Origin: Bacteroidota bacterium
Lineage (GTDB): Bacteria > Bacteroidota > Bacteroidia > Chitinophagales > Chitinophagaceae
Reading direction: 5' to 3'
DNA: 64,000 nucleotides
NCBI GenBank assembly: GCA_018267965.1
Contig: JAFDXK010000002.1
Coordinates: forward strand, 434,001 to 498,000
The translations under genes were made by a program, and so were the position numbers. Under the pieces are notes generated by a model that worked only from the letters and a program-made list of their open reading frames with translations, searched no databases and had not been told where the DNA came from. Positions 23,444-32,702 of the stretch are shown here, piece after piece; the stretch's first letter is position 1; every line of letters starts with the position of its first letter.

Positions 23444-23474
23444 AGCCATCTCGCTTATTGGGGTGGCTTTTTTG
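23444..23474 (+). terminator. Rho-independent terminator of porX
   Basis: AGCCATC / GGTGGCT stem (7 pairs with one G-U), 11-nt loop, then TTTTTT. It starts 20 nt after the porX stop. Confidence 0.7.
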
Positions 23475-23555
23475 TGCCCTTTTCACAAAAAATTTACAAC
23501 TCAAACCCTCTAATAGAGCATATAAATATGTAAACTTGTAGAAAGCTTGGAATAT

Positions 23556-24548
23556 ATGATGGAACCTATGTCGGAACCGATAACTTCAACAGCAACGGCA
23601 TCTATACAGGAACTCGTAACACAGATAGAGAAAGTAATTCGCGGTAAGAAACACCAGATTGAAATGGTGGTGACAACCCTGCTGGCAGGCGGCCATATTT
23701 TGATGGAGGATAATCCCGGAACAGGTAAGACGGTTTTGGCACGCACCCTGGCACAATGCATTAGCGGAGGTAAAGAAGGTGAGCATGTAGTATTTAAACG
23801 CATACAGTTTACACCGGATTTGCTGCCTATGGATTTGATAGGTACGCATATTTTCGACGACAGGAATAAAGAATTTGTTTTTAAGAAAGGGCCGTTGTTT
23901 TGTAATGTGCTATTAGCAGATGAGATAAACCGTGCATCTCCTAAAGTGCAGAGTGCATTGTTAGAGGCTATGGCTGAACATCAGGTGACAGTAGGAGATA
24001 CAACCACCATGCTGGAGAAAATGTTCTTCACCATCGCCACACAGAACCCGATAGAAATGGAAGGTACTTATCCTCTACCTGCGGCACAGTTGGATAGGTT
24101 CTACATGAAGATATATTTTGGCTATGTAGACGAACAAACGGAATTGAATATCTATCGTGAGTATGTAGATATAGCGCATAACCTTGTTTCGCTGGCACAG
24201 GTGCTGAGTATGAATGATATTCTGTCGTTGCAGGAACAGGCGGGACAAGTATATATACACGAAGAGATCATCAAAGCGGTAAGCAACATAGTACGCGGTA
24301 CACGCGAACATGCTGACATATCATTAGGCGCTTCTACCCGCAGTGGTATAGCCTTCATCAAATGCCTGCGTGCCTATGCGTTGGTAAAAGGAAGAACATT
24401 TGTGATAGAAGATGATGTAAAAGATATTGCCCGCTCGGTAATTGAACACCGCCTGATATACCGTAATAAAGATGGTAAAATGAAAGCGCTCGACAGTATC
24501 ATCAATAAAGAAGCTGAAAGATTAGCGAAACTGAAACTGTATGCTTAA
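23556..24548 (+). CDS. MoxR-family AAA+ ATPase
   Basis: 330 aa from the ATG at 23556 (a TTG at 23547 and ATGs at 23559/23568 are alternatives). The Walker A motif is EDNPGTGKT (51-59) and Walker B is VLLADEINRASPK. ATQNPIEMEGTYPLPAAQLDRF is the MoxR sensor/arginine region (quoted in parts: TQNPIEMEGTYPLP). MoxR ATPases act as chaperones, usually with DUF58 and von Willebrand A-domain partners. Here no such partner follows; instead an 8-bp overlapping gene encodes a secreted helical-repeat protein. Confidence 0.92.
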   Translation: MMEPMSEPITSTATASIQELVTQIEKVIRGKKHQIEMVVTTLLAGGHILMEDNPGTGKTVLARTLAQCISGGKEGEHVVFKRIQFTPDLLPMDLIGTHIFDDRNKEFVFKKGPLFCNVLLADEINRASPKVQSALLEAMAEHQVTVGDTTTMLEKMFFTIATQNPIEMEGTYPLPAAQLDRFYMKIYFGYVDEQTELNIYREYVDIAHNLVSLAQVLSMNDILSLQEQAGQVYIHEEIIKAVSNIVRGTREHADISLGASTRSGIAFIKCLRAYALVKGRTFVIEDDVKDIARSVIEHRLIYRNKDGKMKALDSIINKEAERLAKLKLYA

Positions 24549-26580
24549 TACAAATAACCATGCGACGCCATATTGCCGCAGGTTTATTGTGTTATTAAGC
24601 CTGTTGGCTATTGTATTCAATGCAATGGCACAGTCGGGATTGCCTCCTACCCAGCACCCTAAAAATCAGGCGCAACGGTACGAGATAGATGCAAAAAGGT
24701 TGGGTGTAGATCCGACAAGTGAAGATGCATTGCCGCGTTCCAGAGAGTTTAAAAGAATTGACAGCAGCTATTATGTGGGTTGGATGTATGAGGGCATATA
24801 TAAGCACGAACATGCTGCAGATTACCTAGGGTATAAAAATGCAGCCGCACCTCTTGAAAAAGCGCTGCAACTGATAGAAAGGGATTACAGGAGAGAGTTA
24901 GCTACACGCACTACTGATGTAATGAAATATGTACAGGCTTATCGTTTCCAGATAGAGTATACAGACATCGCCCGCTACCTGATGGATTGCTATGCCAGTA
25001 TAGAAGACCCTGTAAAAGTGTATGCATTGATGCATCGCGCATTAAAATGGAATTTTCAGCGCGACTATTATCTCGATGCATATAACTATCTGGGATGGAC
25101 AGCCCATCGTTTCAGGTATTATACGCATGACAAGTATTTCTTCCTTAAGAATTCGATAGATGAAAATGAAAAATTGGCCAATCGTTATTTGGATTCCGGG
25201 CTGAGAAGAATCAATATCAACAGGCAATTGAATACGGGCATTTTCCCGCCGGGATATGAACAGCAAGAGAGGGCAACGGTATATCACTACAAGGCCATGT
25301 TGTATAGCTACGCCATTAATATAGATTCCGCAAAACGTTATTATGATTTGTTGCGCAGGTCAGGTATTTTCCCGCATAACAACTATGCCACCTTCAGGGC
25401 TATATGTGGTGGTTTCCGCGAAGCAGAAAAGGAATACCAGGAAGCTATGACGCAAGACAGCCGCGATAAGCGGTTGAAAGAATGGGCTTATTATACTTCT
25501 ATACTTGATATCTACAAATCAAAACCGAAACAAGGTATCGGCCTGATGAAGGATATGATAACAGCCAATGGTTCTACACCCGGCTTTGGTTGGTATAATA
25601 TTGCATTGGCAAGGTGTATGCATTATGATGGACAGATTGCAGAATCTGACAGGTACGCAGACAAAGCGGCAGAGTTTAAAGAACTGCATATAGGTACTAC
25701 GCTCGGGCAAACGCATTATGATTTCAGTTTGCAGTTGATAAAACTGATGAACAGACAATCGGACATGAATCGCCAGAAGTTTGAGCATAAAAACTGGTGG
25801 TACAATCCGAGTGTATTGACGAGTATGAGCAAGCAACTGGCATCATTATATATGCAGCAGTTTCTCATTATCAACCAGTTTGCACAAAACCCGGAAAGAG
25901 ACAGGGTGGTATATAAACTGTTTTCTACCGAAAGCACTGTGGGTTGGGATGAGATATGGTATTTGATAAAAGACTTTAGTACCAAATTTTTTCTGGAACG
26001 TTTTAGCAAACAGGCGCAAACAGACAACAGGGCTTATGTGCGTAAATATCACAAACTGTTTGTGGCATTGCTCACCATGAAGCAAGGCGATTACAAGCAG
26101 GCAGAATTACTACTGAATGAGATATTGCGCGACCCGAATACAGATGCCGAATATGAACGTTTATTCATTGCACGTATTTACCAGGCAATGGCAGAGTGTA
26201 CTAAAGAGCGCAAAGACAATACAGCATACAACGACTGGATATACAAACTATACATTGCATACCCGCAGTTGGTACCTGATGCAGGCATGACAATGAACAT
26301 GAATATCCGCTTTGTTGGTCAGCAGGATGAAGCAGTGGTAAAGCGTTTGAAAGACTGTAATATCAATATTACTGACAACAGCAGTGTGCCTGCCCCCGAA
26401 GCGTATATCACATTTACCGGCACCGGTACTAAAAAACGCATACAGTATTACGTGATGGACAGGCGTGGCAATTATGTGGTAGAGAAACAATCTTTTGGAT
26501 ATACCAAGCCCGATGAAGCTGGTGTGGAACTGGCATACAGGCTGTTTAATATTGGTACGAAGGAGATAGAGAAGAAGTAA
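24541..26580 (+). CDS. Secreted helical-repeat (TPR-like) protein of unknown function
   Basis: 679 aa. A signal peptide with a slightly long N-region ends FNAMAQS. The mature protein is rich in Tyr, Arg and Ala helices with irregular TPR-like units (AAAPLEKALQLIERDYRREL, GDYKQAELLLNEILRDPNTDAEYER, quoted in part as GDYKQAELLLNEIL). The last ~80 residues form a beta-rich end (AYITFTGTGTKKRIQYYVMD). I do not recognise a named family. Its start overlaps moxR by 8 bp, so the two are coupled, which is notable because MoxR is cytosolic and this product is exported. Confidence 0.8.
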   Translation: MLNTNNHATPYCRRFIVLLSLLAIVFNAMAQSGLPPTQHPKNQAQRYEIDAKRLGVDPTSEDALPRSREFKRIDSSYYVGWMYEGIYKHEHAADYLGYKNAAAPLEKALQLIERDYRRELATRTTDVMKYVQAYRFQIEYTDIARYLMDCYASIEDPVKVYALMHRALKWNFQRDYYLDAYNYLGWTAHRFRYYTHDKYFFLKNSIDENEKLANRYLDSGLRRININRQLNTGIFPPGYEQQERATVYHYKAMLYSYAINIDSAKRYYDLLRRSGIFPHNNYATFRAICGGFREAEKEYQEAMTQDSRDKRLKEWAYYTSILDIYKSKPKQGIGLMKDMITANGSTPGFGWYNIALARCMHYDGQIAESDRYADKAAEFKELHIGTTLGQTHYDFSLQLIKLMNRQSDMNRQKFEHKNWWYNPSVLTSMSKQLASLYMQQFLIINQFAQNPERDRVVYKLFSTESTVGWDEIWYLIKDFSTKFFLERFSKQAQTDNRAYVRKYHKLFVALLTMKQGDYKQAELLLNEILRDPNTDAEYERLFIARIYQAMAECTKERKDNTAYNDWIYKLYIAYPQLVPDAGMTMNMNIRFVGQQDEAVVKRLKDCNINITDNSSVPAPEAYITFTGTGTKKRIQYYVMDRRGNYVVEKQSFGYTKPDEAGVELAYRLFNIGTKEIEKK

Positions 26581-26630
26581 TTCATATATGTCACTCAAAT
26601 TTTACATTCTCTAATAAGTGACAAGGGTTT

Positions 26631-26661
26631 TTTGCAATTACCCCCCATACTTCTAACTTTG
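26631..26661 (+). promoter_or_regulatory. Bacteroidota-type promoter of gcvP
   Basis: TTTG (26631-26634), an exact 19-nt spacer and TAACTTTG (26654-26661) match the -33/-7 consensus for the primary sigma factor of Bacteroidota. It is about 40 nt upstream of the gcvP ATG. This is the best-formed promoter in the window. Confidence 0.65.
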
Positions 26662-26701
26662 CACATTCTTATAATTTGTAACAAGATTTCTAAGGTTGTA
26701 T

Positions 26702-29587
26702 ATGAATTTATTTTCCCTTCAAAACGAGGAGTTCATTGGTCGCCATATAGGCCCTAACGAACACGATACCAAACAGATGCTGGCTACTATTGGTGTGAGC
26801 AGCATGGAAGAATTGATAAGCCGTACTGTGCCCGAGGCAATACGTATGAACAGGAAACTGAACATACCGGACAGCATCAGCGAAGCGGAATACTTGCGCA
26901 TCTCTAAAGAGATGTCAGCAAAGAATAAAGTATTTAAAAACTACATAGGGCAGGGGTATTATGATACGCTGACACCGAGTGTGATATTGCGTAACATTTT
27001 TGAAAACCCGGGATGGTATACACAATACACTCCATACCAGGCAGAGATTTCTCAAGGCCGTTTGGAAAGTTTGTTGAACTATCAAACTATGGTAAGTGAC
27101 CTTACAGGTCTGCCGATAGCAAACGCATCATTGTTGGATGAAGCTACTGCAGCAGCAGAAGCTATGCACATGTTCCTGGGTATGCTCAACAGGGACCACG
27201 ACAATCTGGAGCGTGCTAAATTCTTTGTTGACGAACATGTGTTCCCTCAAACAAAAGATGTAGTTATTACACGTGCTACACCATTGGGCGTAGAAGTTGT
27301 TACAGGAGATTACAGGACAGCGAATATAGATAGCACTTACTTTGGTGCTTTAGTACAATATCCTAACGATAAAGGAAGCATAGAAGATTATCGTGCATTT
27401 ATAGAAAAAGTACACGCAGCAGGTGCTTATGTAGCTATGGCTACAGACTTACTGGCGTTGACATTATTAACTCCTCCGGGCGAACTGGGTGCTGATGTAG
27501 CATTCGGTAGCGCACAACGTTTTGGTGTGCCTCTGGGTTATGGTGGGCCTCACGCTGCCTTCTTCTCTTGCGGCGATGATTTCAAACGTGCTATACCCGG
27601 CCGTATCATTGGTGTGAGTATAGATGCTAACGGCAACCGTGCATTACGTATGGCTTTGCAAACACGTGAGCAACACATCAAACGCGAAAAAGCAACTTCA
27701 AATATTTGTACTGCACAGGCATTGTTGGCTAACATGGCTGCAATGTACGCTGTGTATCATGGTCCTGATGGATTGGTGAAAATTGCTAAGCGTGTAAGCT
27801 TGTTGACACAAACCTTAGCTAATCAATTGAAAGCGCATGGTTGTGCATTGGTATCAGATGCTTACTTCGATACCATTGTAGTGAAGGTAGCGGATGCAAA
27901 AGCGATTAGAGAAAAAGCAGAAGCTAAAGAAATCAACTTCCGTTATTTTGCTGGCGATAATACTTTAGTGGGTATCTCATTAGACGAAACTACTACTACA
28001 AGCGATTTATTCAACATTATTGAAGTGTTCGATAACTCTGGCGAACCTGTAAGTTTTGAAATAAGCCATGAAGAAGTGCTAACTAATATTGGTACTTCAC
28101 TAACACGTACTTCTGATTTCTTGACACATCCTGTATTCAATACACATCACAGCGAATCGCAAATGATGCGTTATATAAAAATGCTGGAGAACAGAGATTT
28201 GAGTTTGAATACAAGCATGATATCATTAGGCTCTTGTACAATGAAGCTGAATGCAGCATCTGAAATGATGCCACTGAGCTGGACACACTGGAGCAAAATG
28301 CACCCGTTTGTACCAAACAACCAGGCAGCGGGTTATTTGCAAATGGCAAAAGAACTGGAAGCATACCTGTGCGAAATCACAAACTTTGCAGCGTGCAGCC
28401 TGCAACCTAACAGTGGTGCTCAAGGTGAGTATGCGGGTTTGCTAACTATCAAATCGTACCATGACAGCCGTGGCGATAAACACCGTAATGTAATGCTGAT
28501 ACCTATATCTGCGCACGGTACGAATCCTGCATCTGCGGTGATGGTGGGTTATAAAGTAGTGGTAGTTAAGGCTCTTGAAAACGGTTATATAGATGTAGAA
28601 GACCTGAAAGCAAAAGCAGCACAACATGCAGCTAACCTTGCAGGTATCATGGTTACATACCCTTCTACTTACGGTGTGTATGAAGAAACCATCAGGGAGA
28701 TAACAAAAATAGTGCACGAACACGGCGGACAGGTTTATATGGATGGTGCTAACATGAATGCACAGGTTGGTTTAACAGCTCCGGGTTTGATTGGTGCTGA
28801 TGTATGCCACCTCAACCTTCACAAAACATTTGCTATCCCACATGGTGGTGGAGGTCCCGGTATGGGTCCTATATGCGTGGCTGCACACCTTGCACCGCAT
28901 TTGCCTAAACACGTAGTAGATACAAATAACAATCCTGCTAACGCAGTATCTGCTGCGCCTTACGGCTCTGCAAGTATTTTATTGATATCTTATGCCTACA
29001 TACGCATGCTGGGGGCCAAAGGTGTAAGGATGGCAACAGAATACGCAATCCTAAATGCAAACTATATGCGTGCACGTTTGCAGAATGATTACGAAATATT
29101 GTACACCGGTGTGGGCGGTACGTGTGCACACGAATTTATCGTAGACCTTCGTCCTTTGAAAAAATCTGCAGAGATAGAAGCAGAAGACGTAGCTAAGCGT
29201 TTGATGGATTATGGTTTCCACGCACCTACATTGAGCTTCCCTGTTCCGGGTACTATCATGATAGAACCAACAGAGAGTGAAGACAAAGCCGAGCTAGATC
29301 GTTTCTGCGATGCGTTGTTAGGTATCCGTGCTGAGATACGTGCAATAGAAGAAGGTAAAGCAGATAAAAAAGATAACGTATTGAAACATGCACCGCATAC
29401 ACAATTCGTTATTACTGCTGATGAGTGGAACCGTCCTTACGGGCGCCATCAGGCAGCATACCCGTTGCCTTGGGTGAAGAACAATAAATTCTGGCCAAGC
29501 ATTGGTCGTATCAATAATACCTATGGCGACAGGAATTTAGTTTGTACCTGCGAACCTGTTTCTTCTTATATGGAAGCAGAAGCTTAG
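26702..29587 (+). CDS. gcvP: Glycine dehydrogenase (decarboxylating), P-protein
   Basis: 961 aa, single-chain type, from the ATG at 26702 (a TTG at 26696 is less likely). This PLP enzyme of the glycine cleavage system decarboxylates glycine and passes the aminomethyl group to lipoyl H-protein. The N-terminal half has [10 protein letters not shown] and the [20 protein letters not shown] segment (quoted in part: [13 protein letters not shown]). The C-terminal half carries the PLP-lysine motif [17 protein letters not shown]. Full length and no frameshift. gcvT and gcvH are not in the window. It has a clear upstream promoter and a downstream terminator. Confidence 0.97.
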   Translation: MNLFSLQNEEFIGRHIGPNEHDTKQMLATIGVSSMEELISRTVPEAIRMNRKLNIPDSISEAEYLRISKEMSAKNKVFKNYIGQGYYDTLTPSVILRNIFENPGWYTQYTPYQAEISQGRLESLLNYQTMVSDLTGLPIANASLLDEATAAAEAMHMFLGMLNRDHDNLERAKFFVDEHVFPQTKDVVITRATPLGVEVVTGDYRTANIDSTYFGALVQYPNDKGSIEDYRAFIEKVHAAGAYVAMATDLLALTLLTPPGELGADVAFGSAQRFGVPLGYGGPHAAFFSCGDDFKRAIPGRIIGVSIDANGNRALRMALQTREQHIKREKATSNICTAQALLANMAAMYAVYHGPDGLVKIAKRVSLLTQTLANQLKAHGCALVSDAYFDTIVVKVADAKAIREKAEAKEINFRYFAGDNTLVGISLDETTTTSDLFNIIEVFDNSGEPVSFEISHEEVLTNIGTSLTRTSDFLTHPVFNTHHSESQMMRYIKMLENRDLSLNTSMISLGSCTMKLNAASEMMPLSWTHWSKMHPFVPNNQAAGYLQMAKELEAYLCEITNFAACSLQPNSGAQGEYAGLLTIKSYHDSRGDKHRNVMLIPISAHGTNPASAVMVGYKVVVVKALENGYIDVEDLKAKAAQHAANLAGIMVTYPSTYGVYEETIREITKIVHEHGGQVYMDGANMNAQVGLTAPGLIGADVCHLNLHKTFAIPHGGGGPGMGPICVAAHLAPHLPKHVVDTNNNPANAVSAAPYGSASILLISYAYIRMLGAKGVRMATEYAILNANYMRARLQNDYEILYTGVGGTCAHEFIVDLRPLKKSAEIEAEDVAKRLMDYGFHAPTLSFPVPGTIMIEPTESEDKAELDRFCDALLGIRAEIRAIEEGKADKKDNVLKHAPHTQFVITADEWNRPYGRHQAAYPLPWVKNNKFWPSIGRINNTYGDRNLVCTCEPVSSYMEAEA

Positions 29588-29613
29588 TAGAATAATTTGT
29601 AAGAAATAATACG

Positions 29614-29643
29614 CCGCCCTTGGAAACTTTGGGCGGTTTTTTT
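29614..29643 (+). terminator. Rho-independent terminator of gcvP
   Basis: CCGCCC / GGGCGG stem with an 11-nt loop followed by TTTTTTT, 26 nt after the gcvP stop. It just reaches the stop codon of the convergent small gene. Confidence 0.8.
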
Positions 29644-29878
29644 ATTGCTCCTCTTTTTCAATAGCATCACTTACTGCCATCACTATTTCATAAGGAATGG
29701 TAATACCTTCTTCTTTTACCAGATCATACCTGTCCGCATTACCCCATTTCATATAAAAACGAGCCAACCCATTGATGTTCACCTCGTAGTACATCCCGTC
29801 CTTTCTGTGTTGTGGAATTATGACAGCTAGCTTTGTTTCTTTATTGTAAACTATTCTTTTGGTAAAATTTTTCGCCAC
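29642..29878 (-). CDS. Small hypothetical protein
   Basis: 78 aa, charged, without signal peptide or TM helix. It starts MAKNFTKRIVYNKETKLAVIIPQHR, quoted in part as NKETKLAVIIPQHR. I do not recognise it. The even Lys/Glu content, beta-hairpin-like pattern (YYEVNINGLARFYMKW) and clean placement between a terminator and an AT-rich promoter gap support a real gene. It is divergent from the XRE regulator gene 149 bp away, which is a possible regulatory pairing. Confidence 0.55.
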   Translation of the reverse strand: MAKNFTKRIVYNKETKLAVIIPQHRKDGMYYEVNINGLARFYMKWGNADRYDLVKEEGITIPYEIVMAVSDAIEKEEQ

Positions 29879-30027
29879 TTTAAACTTTAATTACTTGATT
29901 TTTAGATAATTATCAGGCATTGATAGCAAATTCACGCATATTATTTTTTAACTAATTGTTGCTCTTTTCCAACCTTTTGTTTAATAGTTACGTCTATTAA
30001 AGCATAACCACACAAAGCATTAAACCT

Positions 30028-30357
30028 ATGAATATCGGATTAGCAATAAGGTCTATCAGGAGGCAATTAGATATTACACAATATCAACTGGCTGATAAGT
30101 GCAATATATCTCAAACTTCGTTATCGCAAATAGAAAATGGCGTTAAAAGGCCAAGTACACGTACTATAAAAAAGGTATGTGAAGTATTGGATGTACCCGA
30201 GTCAATCATATATATATTAGGCATGCAGGATACTGATGTGCCGGATAGTCGCAAAGGTGTGTATGATATGCTTTTCCCTTCAATCAAAAGCCTGGCACTG
30301 CAAATAGTGAGCAGTGAACACAAAGAATTGATTGAACACGCTGAACACGCAGCTTAA
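30028..30357 (+). CDS. XRE-family helix-turn-helix regulator
   Basis: 109 aa. Residues 4-62 form a Cro/CI-type HTH: IGLAIRSIRRQLDITQYQLAD, then ISQTSLSQIENGVKRPS as recognition helix region. The rest is a short helical tail probably used for dimerisation (no ligand domain). It would bind DNA as a dimer. Its target is unknown; the divergent small gene and its own promoter gap are candidates. No toxin-like partner follows on the same strand. Confidence 0.85.
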   Translation: MNIGLAIRSIRRQLDITQYQLADKCNISQTSLSQIENGVKRPSTRTIKKVCEVLDVPESIIYILGMQDTDVPDSRKGVYDMLFPSIKSLALQIVSSEHKELIEHAEHAA

Positions 30358-30365
30358 AAATCAAA

Positions 30366-30620
30366 TTATTTACTGCTGAAATGAGTAAGGCTATGCCATA
30401 GGGCATCTGCTATGGTCAGTGCTACAGATGCTTGTTTGGTATTTTCTGGAATAACGGCATGCTCTGCTTTAGCAGCTACTACAGTAATATTGTTAGTGCT
30501 GTTTATAGCTTTTTGTATCTCGTCCCAATCGACTATCAATACTGCATTTGTATAAAACAATACAGACCAAAGCAATGATTTGCCGATAAATGATATTCTC
30601 TTAGTGGATGCAGGACTCAT
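30366..30620 (-). CDS. Doubtful small hypothetical protein
   Basis: 84 aa from the Met at 30620 (the frame opens at 30686). It has one hydrophobic stretch (GKSLLWSVLFYTNAVLIV) and an Ala-rich remainder ending SLTHFSSK. No homology that I recognise. It is convergent with the XRE gene, ending 8 bp from it. It may be a real small membrane-associated protein or a chance frame. Confidence 0.35.
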   Translation of the reverse strand: MSPASTKRISFIGKSLLWSVLFYTNAVLIVDWDEIQKAINSTNNITVVAAKAEHAVIPENTKQASVALTIADALWHSLTHFSSK

Positions 30621-30727
30621 GGAAAACCTGTTTGAATACGTATATAAATATCGGCAAATATACTCATTTGTTTTCTCACCCCCCATTGGGGGATTTCATC
30701 CCTTTAAATGAGGTAACTTTAGGTTAG

Positions 30728-32701
30728 ATGAAAATAGGGCATTACATAGCCGTGTTGATATGCCTACTGGTATTTAATAATGTCGTTGCACAAAAAAGAG
30801 ATGTAGCTGGTGAATGTGCTACTTCAAAAATCAATCAATACAAATCCCTCCAAAAAACAACGATAGCATCTGCCGAAGAAAATAATTACGATGTTAAGCA
30901 CGTAAAGATTGATGTAAGCGTTAGTAATACTTCCGGAGCAATTAGCGGCTGTGTTACAACCACAGCAAAAGCCACAGCCCTTGTAATGCCTGTATATGTT
31001 TTTGAACTGGATACCATATTTACTATCGACTCAGTGTTAGTGAATGCGCAACCATGTGTGACTGCAAATGATAAGAATATAAGGAAGGCAATACTTCCGA
31101 CGGCAATTACACAGGGCAATACTTTCGTTGTACACGTATATTATCACGGTGAACCTACACCACCGGGAAATGGCTATTACAAAAGGGGATTGAATAACGT
31201 AAAAGCTGACCCCTGGGGTTCGCAAATCACCTATACATTGAGTGAACCTTTCATGGCTAATGAGTGGTGGCCCTGTAAACAATCACTGACGGATAAAATA
31301 GACAGCGCAGATATTTGGATAACCGTACCATCAAACCTGAAAGCTGGCAGTAATGGTGTGTTGAAAAATATTACTGTCATCAATACTATTCAAAATCGTT
31401 ATGAATGGCACACAGCTTACCCTATTGATTATTATTTACTTTCAATAGCTGTCGGGCCATTTACGGATTACAGTTACAAAGTAAAACTACCTGTTATCAC
31501 CGATAGCTTGCTTGTGCAGAATTATCTGTATGATGCAGCAGGTGCGCTATCATTTTACAAAGCTGGTATAGATAGTGCTGCTCAAATGCTGCAATATTTC
31601 TCCGATTTGTTTGGAGTGTATCCTTTTTATAAAGAAAAATACGGGCACTGTATTGTACCATTGCCGGGAGGTATGGAATATCAGACGATGACCACCTGTG
31701 GCAATGCAGACCCGTATCTCATATCGCACGAGTTAGCACATCAGTGGTTTGGCGATTATGTAACATGTGCCGGCTGGCAGGATGTATGGCTCAATGAAGG
31801 GTTTGCATCGTATGCTGAATATTTATTCGCAGCACATTTCAGGGGTGATAAAGAGGCTGCTGATAAAATGAACGAGTTTCATGAAAGGGTTTTAGATGAC
31901 ACTTTCAAGACAGGTACTGTGTATGTTGATGATACGACCGACGAGTACAGAATATTTAATGGGAAATTATCTTATGCAAAAGCTGCTGCCGTAATTCATA
32001 CTTTAAGGTATGTGATTCATAATGATTCTGTATTCTTCAGCGTCCTGAAAAAATACCAACAACAGTATGCATTCTCAGTGGCTACTACAAATGATTTTAA
32101 AGTACTGGCAGAACAACTAACTAACAGAAACCTTGATACATTTTTCAGTCAATGGATTTTTAAAGAAGGGTATCCGATTTATCGAAACGAATGGAACCAG
32201 ATAAAAGATGACATATATATCAGGTTGTATCAAGCGAGCATTCTGCCAAAATCTGTGCCTTTATATTATACGCCCGTTGAGATACAATTAATAGCACTGG
32301 ATGGAGATACTACTTTTACAGTATATAACAATACCAATGCACAGGATGTACACATAAAATGGAGTAAGAAACTGAGAGATGTAGTGATTGACCCGAACAA
32401 CTATATATTGAATGTGGATTTAGGATGTGGAATAAACCCTGAATTAGGAATAAATGAAGTAATTTCAAGCGAGGTAAAAGTATTCCCGAACCCGGCAGAT
32501 GAGTATTGGAGTGTAATCGGTATACCATTAGGCAGTGATATAATAATAACGGACGAGCTCGGGCGAAAAATAATGGCATTCCCTAATGCAACCACAACAG
32601 GCAGGGTTATTTATATACGTGATTTGATAAAAGGTGTATACTTTTTACATGTATTAAAAGGAAAAACGAAAATACAATCAGTAAAACTGGTAAAATATTA
32701 A
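30728..32701 (+). CDS. Secreted M1 metallopeptidase with T9SS type A tail (1)
   Basis: 657 aa with a signal peptide (~1-21). The zinc site is HELAH (334-338) with the third ligand Glu357 (WLNEGFASYAEYLF). The exopeptidase-type motif upstream is GGMEY (314-318) where classical M1 aminopeptidases have GxMEN. Residues ~575-657 form a T9SS type A sorting domain (VFPNPADEYW, GVYFLHVLKGKTK, SVKLVKY). It should be exported across the outer membrane and cleave peptides at the cell surface. Its closest relative is the next gene, 1 bp away, so the pair is a tandem duplication. Confidence 0.92.
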   Translation: MKIGHYIAVLICLLVFNNVVAQKRDVAGECATSKINQYKSLQKTTIASAEENNYDVKHVKIDVSVSNTSGAISGCVTTTAKATALVMPVYVFELDTIFTIDSVLVNAQPCVTANDKNIRKAILPTAITQGNTFVVHVYYHGEPTPPGNGYYKRGLNNVKADPWGSQITYTLSEPFMANEWWPCKQSLTDKIDSADIWITVPSNLKAGSNGVLKNITVINTIQNRYEWHTAYPIDYYLLSIAVGPFTDYSYKVKLPVITDSLLVQNYLYDAAGALSFYKAGIDSAAQMLQYFSDLFGVYPFYKEKYGHCIVPLPGGMEYQTMTTCGNADPYLISHELAHQWFGDYVTCAGWQDVWLNEGFASYAEYLFAAHFRGDKEAADKMNEFHERVLDDTFKTGTVYVDDTTDEYRIFNGKLSYAKAAAVIHTLRYVIHNDSVFFSVLKKYQQQYAFSVATTNDFKVLAEQLTNRNLDTFFSQWIFKEGYPIYRNEWNQIKDDIYIRLYQASILPKSVPLYYTPVEIQLIALDGDTTFTVYNNTNAQDVHIKWSKKLRDVVIDPNNYILNVDLGCGINPELGINEVISSEVKVFPNPADEYWSVIGIPLGSDIIITDELGRKIMAFPNATTTGRVIYIRDLIKGVYFLHVLKGKTKIQSVKLVKY

Positions 32702-32702
32702 G

